From NCBI GenBank assembly GCA_019114645.1, contig DXFC01000225.1, positions 1 through 6,195 of the forward strand: a stretch of DNA of 6,195 nt, read 5' to 3'. Made by a program: the position numbers and the translations under genes. Origin of the DNA: Candidatus Halomonas stercoripullorum. Lineage in GTDB: Bacteria > Pseudomonadota > Gammaproteobacteria > Pseudomonadales > Halomonadaceae. The stretch's first letter is position 1. Every line of letters starts with the position of its first letter. Below are positions 1 to 4,780 of this stretch, one piece after another. The notes beneath the pieces were generated by a model, which searched no databases, was not told the origin of the DNA, and saw nothing but the letters and a program-made list of their open reading frames with translations.

Positions 1-917
1 TAGGCCGGTACGGCATAGTGGGTATGCGGCAGGCTCACCTCGTGTACGCTGGCCCCCAGCGACTCGTAGACGCTGATGGCCTCGCGCACGGCGGCTTCCA
101 CCTGGGGATCCAGGCCAGCGCCGAAGTACTCCCGTGGCAAACCGATCTTCAAACCATTCAGCGGGGCGTCGAGCTCGGCACAATAATCGGGCACACCACG
201 GGCGACACAGGTGGAGTCGCGCGGGTCGTGGCCAGCCATCGCACTAAGCAACAAGGCACAGTCCTCGGCGGTACGCGCCATGGGACCCGCCTGGTCAAGG
301 CTCGAAGCGTAAGCAATGATGCCGTAGCGTGACACGCGGCCATAGGTCGGCTTCAGGCCGGTGATCCCGCAGAAGGCGGCGGGCTGGCGAATGGAGCCGC
401 CGGTGTCGGTGCCAATGGCGGCAGGTACCAGGCCGGCGGCCACCGCAGCGGCGCTGCCACTGGAGGAGCCACCCGGGACGGCAGTCAGGTCCCAGGGGTT
501 TTTTGTCGCTCTGGAATGACTGGTTTCGCCGGTAGAACCCATGGCGAACTCATCCAGGTTGGTCTTGCCCAGGCTGACGGTGCCGGATTCGGCAAGCTTC
601 TCGACTACTGTGGCGTTGTAGGGCGCGATGAAGTTGTCCAGCATTCGCGAACCGGCAGTGGTCTTGACACCCTGGGTACAGAGCAGATCCTTATAGGCCA
701 GTGGCAGACCGCTGAGTGGACCGGCTTCGCCTTTGCTGCGAGCGGTGTCGGCGGCATCCGCGGAGGCCAGGGCCTGGTCGGGTGTGGTAGTAATGAAACT
801 GTTCAGCGTGGCGTCGAGACGTTCGGTACGGCCCAATAAATGCTGGGTCAGTTCACGGCTGGAAAACTCACCGGCTGCGAGCGAGCGAGCCAGTTCGGTG
901 AGGGTTTTGTCATGCAT
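1..917 (-). CDS. gatA: Glutamyl-tRNA(Gln)/aspartyl-tRNA(Asn) amidotransferase subunit A (3' end outside window)
   Basis: Amidase subunit of the cytoplasmic GatCAB complex. It hydrolyses glutamine and supplies ammonia to GatB, which amidates misacylated Glu-tRNA(Gln) or Asp-tRNA(Asn). I translated it by hand from the minus strand: 305 uninterrupted codons before the window edge, of roughly 480-490 usual for the family. The amidase-signature triad is visible: Lys76 (in AYKDLLC), the cis-Ser Ser151 (in PGGSSSGSAAA) and nucleophile Ser175 (in GTDTGGSIRQP). The 24-residue spacing between the two serines matches the family. Start ATG at 917 gives MHDKTLTEL, a typical GatA N-terminus, with GGAG 9 nt upstream. 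An in-frame ATG at 932 would add five residues but has no clear ribosome-binding site. It follows gatC after 59 nt and is presumably cotranscribed with it. Odd point: the third residue of the usual GGSSGGS loop is Ser153 instead of Gly, which the signature tolerates. Identification is very secure; whether the enzyme serves Gln, Asn or both tRNAs cannot be told from this sequence. Confidence 0.97.
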   Translation of the reverse strand, partial: MHDKTLTELARSLAAGEFSSRELTQHLLGRTERLDATLNSFITTTPDQALASADAADTARSKGEAGPLSGLPLAYKDLLCTQGVKTTAGSRMLDNFIAPYNATVVEKLAESGTVSLGKTNLDEFAMGSTGETSHSRATKNPWDLTAVPGGSSSGSAAAVAAGLVPAAIGTDTGGSIRQPAAFCGITGLKPTYGRVSRYGIIAYASSLDQAGPMARTAEDCALLLSAMAGHDPRDSTCVARGVPDYCAELDAPLNGLKIGLPREYFGAGLDPQVEAAVREAISVYESLGASVHEVSLPHTHYAVPA

Positions 918-926
918 GCGGCATGG

Positions 927-930
927 CTCC
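927..930 (-). promoter_or_regulatory. Ribosome-binding site of gatA
   Basis: GGAG on the minus strand, separated by 9 nt from the ATG at 917. It decides between that start and the in-frame ATG at 932, because it overlaps the second codon of the longer version and no comparable motif precedes 932. Confidence 0.6.
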
Positions 931-940
931 ATGAAGGCGT

Positions 941-964
941 GCCGTTACGCAGCGGCGTAGCGGC
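941..964 (-). repeat. Imperfect inverted repeat (hairpin) between gatC and gatA
   Basis: Two 10-nt arms (941-950 and 955-964) flank a 4-nt loop. Nine of the ten positions pair, the only mismatch being C against A in the middle of the stem. It sits in the 59-nt gap between the gatC stop and the gatA start and would form in the gatCA(B) transcript. No run of T follows it on the minus strand, so it is not a canonical intrinsic terminator. It may stabilise mRNA ends, pause RNA polymerase or affect translation of gatA; its role is unknown. Confidence 0.6.
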
Positions 965-976
965 GAAGTGCTCGGT

Positions 977-1264
977 TTATTCGACGACGCGGGGGACCAG
1001 GTAGAGGCCGTCTGCCACTGCCGGTGCGCAGTGTTGAAAATGATCACGCTGATCTTTCTCGGTGACCTCGTCGGCGCGTAGACGCTGGGTGGCATCAAGG
1101 GGGTGGGCCAGCGGAGCAATCCCTTCTGTATTGAGGGATTGCAGCTTGTCGACCATCTCGAGAATGCGGCCCAGGTCATCTACGTAGCCGGCGGCTTCGT
1201 TATCGGTCAGCCCGAGCCGGGCCAGGTGCGCGGCTCGCTGCACGTCTGCATGTTCAAGCGCCAT
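977..1264 (-). CDS. gatC: Glutamyl-tRNA(Gln)/aspartyl-tRNA(Asn) amidotransferase subunit C
   Basis: Small subunit of GatCAB that wraps around GatA and stabilises its contact with GatB. The protein is 95 aa, the usual size. It shows the family pattern: an N-terminal helix (ADVQRAAHLARLGLT), a second helix (YVDDLGRILEMVDKLQSLN), the linker GIAPLAHPLD, and a C-terminal segment ending GLYLVPRVVE, where the VP near the end is characteristic. I chose the ATG at 1264 because the conserved sequence begins MALEHADVQ and GAGGA lies 10 nt upstream. The same frame stays open to another ATG at 1300 (MCTYYPSEDIQL extension), which has no homology support. It is the first gene of the leftward gat operon, is followed by gatA after 59 nt, and diverges from mreB across 212 nt. 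Confidence 0.96.
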   Translation of the reverse strand: MALEHADVQRAAHLARLGLTDNEAAGYVDDLGRILEMVDKLQSLNTEGIAPLAHPLDATQRLRADEVTEKDQRDHFQHCAPAVADGLYLVPRVVE

Positions 1265-1285
1265 GAGCTGAATGTCCTCGCTCGG

Positions 1286-1313
1286 ATAGTAAGTGCACAA
1301 ACTAGAGAGTCAG
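1286..1313 (-). promoter_or_regulatory. Candidate sigma70-like promoter for gatCA(B)
   Basis: On the minus strand, CTGACT (1313-1308; four of six matches to TTGACA) and TACTAT (1291-1286; four of six matches to TATAAT) are 16 nt apart. Transcription would begin about 15 nt before the gatC ATG, leaving just enough room for the GAGGA ribosome-binding site. Placement fits, but the match is only moderate. Confidence 0.3.
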
Positions 1314-1404
1314 TACACGAATAGACAAAGGGAACAGCTGGAAAAGGTACCATATCTGAGGCGCGACGGGCACTCTTGCCATTGCGCGGAAGCTGTCTTG
1401 TCGC

Positions 1405-1424
1405 TTGCCGCACAGGGGCGGCGA
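1405..1424. repeat. Short inverted repeat upstream of mreB
   Basis: A 7-bp stem (five GC pairs, one G-T wobble, one A-T) closes a 6-nt loop: arms 1405-1411 and 1418-1424. It lies 52 nt before the mreB start. No T-run follows on either strand, so it is not a terminator. It could be an operator or a leader hairpin, or it could be chance in GC-rich DNA. Confidence 0.4.
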
Positions 1425-1476
1425 TGATACCGTTTGCCTCCGCACAGGTCCCGCACTGCACTAGGTAACGACATCC

Positions 1477-2514
1477 ATGTTCAAACGTTTGAGAGGGCTG
1501 TTTTCCAGCGATCTTTCCATTGATCTGGGAACGGCCAATACGCTGATTTATGTTCGCGGTCGCGGTGTCGTGCTCGATGAGCCGTCGGTAGTGGCCATTC
1601 GCCAGACAGGCAATATGCGCAGCGTGGCCGCAGTAGGGGCCGACGCCAAACGTATGCTGGGGCGTACGCCGGGTAATATCACGGCCATTCGTCCGATGAA
1701 GGATGGCGTCATTGCCGACTTCACCGTTACCGAGCAGATGCTGCAGCATTTCATTCGCAAGGTTCACCAGAGTACCTTTTTGACGCCGAGTCCACGGGTT
1801 CTGGTTTGTGTGCCCTGCATGTCGACACAGGTTGAGCGTCGGGCGATCAAAGAGTCCGCGGAGGGCGCCGGGGCACGCGAAGTGTTCCTGATCGAAGAGC
1901 CCATGGCTGCGGCCATAGGCGCGGGCCTGCCGGTTGAAGAGGCGCAGGGCTCAATGGTGGTGGATATCGGTGGCGGTACCACCGAAATCGCCATTATCTC
2001 GCTCAACGGTGTGGTCTATTCCGAATCGATCCGGGTGGGCGGCGACCGCTTCGATGAAGCTATTTCCGCCTACGTGCGCCGCCATTACGGCAGCCTGATT
2101 GGAGAAGCCACTGCCGAGCGGATCAAGGAAGAGATCGGTTGCGCCTACCCGGGAGGGGAGCTGCGCGAAATTGATGTGCGCGGACGCAACCTGGCGGAGG
2201 GGATCCCCCGCAGCTTCACGCTCAGCTCCCATGAGATTCTCGATGCGCTGGAGGAGACGCTGGCGCAGATTGTTTCGGCGGTTAAAAGTGCACTGGAACA
2301 GTCTCCGCCGGAATTGGCCTCGGACATCGCCGAGCGTGGCCTGGTGCTGACCGGTGGCGGTGCCTTGCTACGTGATCTGGACAAGCTGATCTCCGAAGAG
2401 AGCGGCTTGCCGGTCATCGTCGCCGAAGACCCGCTGACCTGCGTGGCGCGGGGGGGTGGCAAGGCACTGGAAATGATCGACGGACACACCTTCGAGTTAC
2501 TTTCCAGCGACTGA
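1477..2514 (+). CDS. mreB: Rod-shape-determining protein MreB, actin homologue
   Basis: Bacterial actin that polymerises on the inner face of the cytoplasmic membrane and positions the elongation peptidoglycan machinery (MreC, MreD, RodZ, RodA, PBP2). The protein is 345 aa, the normal full length. The N-terminal MFKRLRGLFSSD is the amphipathic membrane-binding helix typical of Gram-negative MreB. Nucleotide-binding motifs follow in order: phosphate-1 DLGTANT (16-22), connect-1 IEEPMAAAIGAG (about 139-150), phosphate-2 VVDIGGGTTE (161-170) and adenosine motif LTGGGALL (291-298). The C-terminus EDPLTCVARGGGKALEM is also canonical. The start ATG is fixed by that N-terminus; AGGT lies 10 nt upstream. 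It is the first gene of the rightward unit, with mreC following after 74 nt (98 nt if mreC starts at its ATT). Small oddity: Met115 in VPCMSTQ, where I recall Lys in Pseudomonas relatives. Confidence 0.99.
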   Translation: MFKRLRGLFSSDLSIDLGTANTLIYVRGRGVVLDEPSVVAIRQTGNMRSVAAVGADAKRMLGRTPGNITAIRPMKDGVIADFTVTEQMLQHFIRKVHQSTFLTPSPRVLVCVPCMSTQVERRAIKESAEGAGAREVFLIEEPMAAAIGAGLPVEEAQGSMVVDIGGGTTEIAIISLNGVVYSESIRVGGDRFDEAISAYVRRHYGSLIGEATAERIKEEIGCAYPGGELREIDVRGRNLAEGIPRSFTLSSHEILDALEETLAQIVSAVKSALEQSPPELASDIAERGLVLTGGGALLRDLDKLISEESGLPVIVAEDPLTCVARGGGKALEMIDGHTFELLSSD

Positions 2515-2550
2515 CGGGCAAAGGTTGCGACCAGTGCAATTCGCCAAGAA

Positions 2551-2586
2551 CAGGTGCGGTCGATTCAGGTGTAGCCGAACAAGGTG
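2551..2586 (+). repeat. Three AGGTG motifs at 15-nt spacing in the mreB-mreC gap
   Basis: CAGGTG at 2551, CAGGTG at 2566 and AAGGTG at 2581 recur at exactly 15-nt intervals; the first two units also share CGA at the same offset (2561-2563, 2576-2578). The series ends just before the GTG at 2589. AGGTG is complementary to part of the 16S anti-Shine-Dalgarno sequence. It may be a degenerate tandem duplication, ribosome standby sites, or coincidence. Confidence 0.35.
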
Positions 2587-2588
2587 CC

Positions 2589-3539
2589 GTGCCCGGTGCA
2601 GGGGGAGCCGCCATTAAACCGCTGTTCTCACACGGAACCGTGCCTGGTTATCGCCTGTTGTTATGTGTGGTGGTGGCCGCCGGGTTGATGTTCGCCGAGT
2701 ATCACTTCACGCGGATGGAGGCGGTACGTGCGCAGCTGACCACGGTGGTGGCCCCGATCCAGCGGCTGGTGGCCCTGCCCAGTGATGTGCTGACCTGGGG
2801 CTCGCTGGCACTGTCCGATCAGCGTGCCCTGGTGGAGGAGAATCGCCGCCTGCGTGAGCAAATCCTGCACTTGTCGCATCGTGTCCAGCACATGTCGAGT
2901 CTGACGGCGGACAATGTCCGCTTGCGTGAGCTGCTGGGCGCCGCCGAGCGACAGGAAGCGGCTTATATTACCGCCGAGCTGTTGTCGCTTGATGCCGACC
3001 CGTTCACTCACCAAATGGTGGTCGACCGTGGGCGGCGCAATGGAGTCTATGTAGGTCAACCGGTGCTGGATGCCTCAGGACTGGTAGGGCAGGTGACAGC
3101 GGTCTCGGCGTACTCGAGTCGTGTACTGCTGGTTGCCGACGCCAGCCATGCACTGCCGGTGCAGGTTAACCGTAACGGTTTGCGCTTCGTGCTCCAGGGT
3201 GGCGGAGAGTATGATGCGCTGCGGGTCATGCATGTGCCGGATACCGCCGATATCCGTGAAGGTGACTTGCTGGTTACCTCCGGTCTGGCGGGGCGCTTTC
3301 CTCCCGGTTATCCGGTGGCCAGGGTTACGGAGGTCGTACACGATCCGGGGCAGCCTTTTGCGCGTGTGACGGCAGAGCCGGTGGCACGTTTGCAGCGCTC
3401 ACGCCACTTCCTGCTGATCTTCCCTCCGGAGCCGGTACCCGTACCTGAGCTTGATAACTGGGAGCTTGAGCTGCCCGAAGAGCTAGAGCCGCAGACGGTA
3501 GATGCCATGCTGCCGACAGCCACGGAGGAGCCTGACTGA
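2589..3539 (+). CDS. mreC: Rod-shape-determining protein MreC
   Basis: Bitopic inner-membrane protein whose periplasmic part scaffolds the elongasome and activates PBP2/RodA. Counted from the GTG at 2589 it has 316 aa. It has a short cytoplasmic segment, one membrane span at about 22-38 (RLLLCVVVAAGLMFAEY), a coiled coil at about 77-120 (EENRRLREQI, DNVRLRELL), the MreC beta domain at about 121-277 with the conserved stretches VDRGRRNGVYVGQPVL and VTSGLAGRFPPGYPVARV, and an acidic, proline-rich tail (278-316). The start is uncertain: there is no ATG. GTG 2589 is the conventional choice, with AAGG only 4 nt upstream. Homologues begin (M)(I)KPxF, matching the ATT codon at 2613 (IKPLFSHG), which has GGGGGAG ideally placed 5 nt upstream; that start would give 308 aa. 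The stop overlaps the mreD start by 1 nt. Identity is secure; only the N-terminus is open. Confidence 0.97.
   Translation: MPGAGGAAIKPLFSHGTVPGYRLLLCVVVAAGLMFAEYHFTRMEAVRAQLTTVVAPIQRLVALPSDVLTWGSLALSDQRALVEENRRLREQILHLSHRVQHMSSLTADNVRLRELLGAAERQEAAYITAELLSLDADPFTHQMVVDRGRRNGVYVGQPVLDASGLVGQVTAVSAYSSRVLLVADASHALPVQVNRNGLRFVLQGGGEYDALRVMHVPDTADIREGDLLVTSGLAGRFPPGYPVARVTEVVHDPGQPFARVTAEPVARLQRSRHFLLIFPPEPVPVPELDNWELELPEELEPQTVDAMLPTATEEPD
2601..2607 (+). promoter_or_regulatory. Strong ribosome-binding site inside the nominal mreC start region
   Basis: GGGGGAG lies downstream of the GTG at 2589 and 5 nt upstream of the ATT at 2613. Being inside the longer reading frame, it would be pointless for a GTG start but ideal for an AUU start, and AUU coincides with the point where family homology begins. 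Confidence 0.5.
3524..3530 (+). promoter_or_regulatory. Ribosome-binding site of mreD within mreC
   Basis: GGAGGAG lies 8 nt before the mreD ATG and inside the last codons of mreC. It is the strongest ribosome-binding site in the window and fixes the mreD start at 3539. Confidence 0.75.
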
Positions 3540-4030
3540 TGCCGAGTACACCCCATGCATCCTTGCTTTGGGTCTGGTTTACGTTGACCCTGGCACTGTG
3601 TTTGCAGGTGATGCCACTGGCGGAAGGTTGGCAGATCTGGCGGCCAGACTGGCTGGGCCTGATGCTGATCTACTGGTGCATGACGGCGCCTGCCCGGGTC
3701 GGAGTTTTTCACGGTTTTTTGTTTGGCATCCTGCTGGATCTTATTGAAGGTTCGCCGTTGGGGCTGAATGCGTTGACGCTGTCGTTACTGGCCTTTTTCG
3801 CCGCTCTGATCTATCCACGCTTTCGTACTTACTCCCTGGTACAGCAGGCACTCCTGATTCTGGTGTTGTTGGGTCTGGTGCAACTGATCGAGCAGTGGTT
3901 GCGCAGTCTGTTCGGGGTCTTTTCGATGCACCTCGCCTTTTTGTTGCCCGCCTTGATTGGTGCCGTGCTCTGGCCCTGGCTGGCCACCATGTTCCGTGCT
4001 GTCGAGCGTCGCTTGACAAACCATGAGTGA
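3539..4030 (+). CDS. mreD: Rod-shape-determining membrane protein MreD
   Basis: Polytopic inner-membrane partner of MreC in the cell-elongation complex. It has 163 aa, about the family norm. Hydrophobic segments lie at about 8-28, 37-51, 54-68, 72-93, 101-125 and 130-151, so five or six membrane spans are expected, ending in a short basic tail (AVERRLTNHE). The MreD hallmark is the glycine- and aspartate-containing stretch HGFLFGILLDLIEGSPLGLN, residues 58-77, with Gly59, Gly63, Asp67, Gly71 and Gly75. Start ATG 3539 shares its A with the mreC stop (TGATG), and GGAGGAG precedes it by 8 nt, which points to translational coupling with mreC. The stop lies 13 nt before the preferred maf start. 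Sequence conservation in this family is low, but topology, the motif and position agree. Confidence 0.96.
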   Translation: MPSTPHASLLWVWFTLTLALCLQVMPLAEGWQIWRPDWLGLMLIYWCMTAPARVGVFHGFLFGILLDLIEGSPLGLNALTLSLLAFFAALIYPRFRTYSLVQQALLILVLLGLVQLIEQWLRSLFGVFSMHLAFLLPALIGAVLWPWLATMFRAVERRLTNHE

Positions 4031-4031
4031 C

Positions 4032-4035
4032 GGAG
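4032..4035 (+). promoter_or_regulatory. Ribosome-binding site deciding the maf start
   Basis: GGAG begins 2 nt after the mreD stop and is 8 nt before the ATG at 4044. It is only 2 nt before the ATG at 4038 and lies downstream of the ATG at 4023, so it supports 4044 as the start. Confidence 0.55.
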
Positions 4036-4043
4036 TGATGGGC

Positions 4044-4640
4044 ATGCACGGTAGCTCCGGTGTCGCTGTACTCTGCCTGGCGTCGGCTTCGCCACGCCGG
4101 CGTGACCTGCTTGCCAGTATCGGTGTGACTGTGGAGGTCAGGCCGGTGGATATCGACGAGACGCCTCGGCGAGAAGAGTTACCCCATGAGTACGTGCTGC
4201 GTTTGGCGCGCGAGAAGGCCAGGGCGGGAAGCCGCCTTAGCGCATTGCCGACCCTCGGGTCGGATACCGCTGTGGTTTGTGCAGGTCGGATCCTGGGCAA
4301 GCCGGCGGATCGTGCCGAGGCAATCGCCATGCTGGGCCAGTTGTCGGGGCGTAGTCATGAGGTATTGACTGCAGTAGCGGTCAACGGCCCTGCAGGATTG
4401 CTCGAAGATTGTGTGTCGACCCGGGTCGTCATGCGCGACATCAGTGCCGAGGAGTGCGCAGCATACTGGGAGACGGGTGAGCCGGTGGACAAGGCGGGCG
4501 GTTATGCCATTCAGGGCTTGGCCGCCATCTTCGTCGAACGGATCGAGGGCAGCCATTCAGCGGTAGTGGGGCTGCCACTCTACGAGACCGCCCGGTTACT
4601 GCAGCGTCAGGGTGTTCCCGTTTGGCACCAGCCCGCCTAG
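4044..4640 (+). CDS. maf: Maf family nucleotide pyrophosphatase, YhdE type (dTTP/UTP pyrophosphatase)
   Basis: Cytoplasmic nucleoside-triphosphate pyrophosphatase. The YhdE subgroup hydrolyses dTTP, UTP and modified pyrimidine triphosphates to monophosphates (family knowledge). With the ATG at 4044 the protein has 198 aa, normal for Maf. Visible motifs: the N-terminal loop LASASPRRRDLL (12-23), REKARAG (56-62), LGSDTAVV with the catalytic-type Asp74, GKPAD with Lys86, GQLSGRSHEVLTAVAV (98-113), and the C-terminal KAGGYAIQGLAA with Gln157, plus GSHSAVVGLPLYET. The AIQG motif and the neighbourhood next to mreD favour the YhdE subgroup over YceF (m7GTP). The frame stays open to an ATG at 4023, overlapping mreD by 8 nt and adding seven residues without homology, so I prefer 4044 with GGAG 8 nt upstream. 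Likely the last gene cotranscribed with mreBCD. Confidence 0.95.
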   Translation: MHGSSGVAVLCLASASPRRRDLLASIGVTVEVRPVDIDETPRREELPHEYVLRLAREKARAGSRLSALPTLGSDTAVVCAGRILGKPADRAEAIAMLGQLSGRSHEVLTAVAVNGPAGLLEDCVSTRVVMRDISAEECAAYWETGEPVDKAGGYAIQGLAAIFVERIEGSHSAVVGLPLYETARLLQRQGVPVWHQPA

Positions 4641-4780
4641 CTGGCGTACGAAAATTGCAGTGATTGATGCCCAAAGCAGTGGTCCTTTGTAGATGGCTGT
4701 GTGCCTGGCAGGAAGCAACAGGAACGGACGCTGCTCTATGGCATAATGCCTGGAAGAGTGAACTGGACAAGGACTTCCGC
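4641..4780 (+). promoter_or_regulatory. maf-rng intergenic region with possible promoter and palindromes
   Basis: A 140-nt gap, long for an otherwise tightly packed unit. CATAAT (4742-4747) matches five of six positions of a -10 box and would start transcription about 25 nt before rng, but I find no good -35 at 16-18 nt. The box lies inside the perfect palindrome GGCATAATGCC (4740-4750). A second small palindrome, TGCCTGGCA, lies at 4702-4710, and TGCCTGG occurs twice (4702 and 4747). There is no hairpin with a T-run after maf, so no intrinsic terminator. AAGGA (4769-4773) is the rng ribosome-binding site. Confidence 0.4.
4769..4773 (+). promoter_or_regulatory. Ribosome-binding site of rng
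   Basis: AAGGA, 7 nt before the ATG at 4781. It decides in favour of this start over the in-frame ATG at 4667, which has no Shine-Dalgarno-like sequence in front of it. Confidence 0.65.

Larger units (their letters stand above)
1265..1476. promoter_or_regulatory. Divergent gatC/mreB intergenic region
   Basis: The only space between the two outward-facing transcription units, so it should hold both promoters. Bases about 1285-1360 are visibly AT-richer than the coding DNA. For mreB, the best sigma70-like pair I can point to is TTGTCG (1398-1403) and GATGAT (1423-1428) with a 19-nt spacer, which is weak. TAGACA (1322-1327) matches five of six positions of a -35 box but has no good -10 at normal distance. 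AGGT (1463-1466) lies 10 nt before the mreB ATG as a modest ribosome-binding site. No convincing small gene is seen here. Confidence 0.6.

Noticed and set aside
18..839. Plus-strand open frames of about 100 codons over the gatA region (18-332, 516-839)
   Set aside because: They are shadows of gatA, which reads continuously on the minus strand with an intact amidase triad.
941..964. Intrinsic terminator between gatC and gatA
   Set aside because: The stem is good, but no T-run follows on the minus strand, and gatC and gatA are expected to be cotranscribed.
1265..1300. N-terminal extension of gatC from the ATG at 1300
   Set aside because: The added MCTYYPSEDIQL has no family support, would overlap the candidate promoter, and the ATG at 1264 has its own GAGGA.
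1207..1767. Open reading frame of 186 codons on the minus strand across gatC, the intergenic region and mreB
   Set aside because: It overlaps two certain genes in the wrong frames and has no domain-like pattern or ribosome-binding site that I can see. It would also cover the divergent promoter region.
3785..4330. Open reading frame of 181 codons on the minus strand across mreD and maf
   Set aside because: Low-complexity product rich in Ser, Arg, Thr and Gln, typical of an antisense shadow; both plus-strand genes are well supported.
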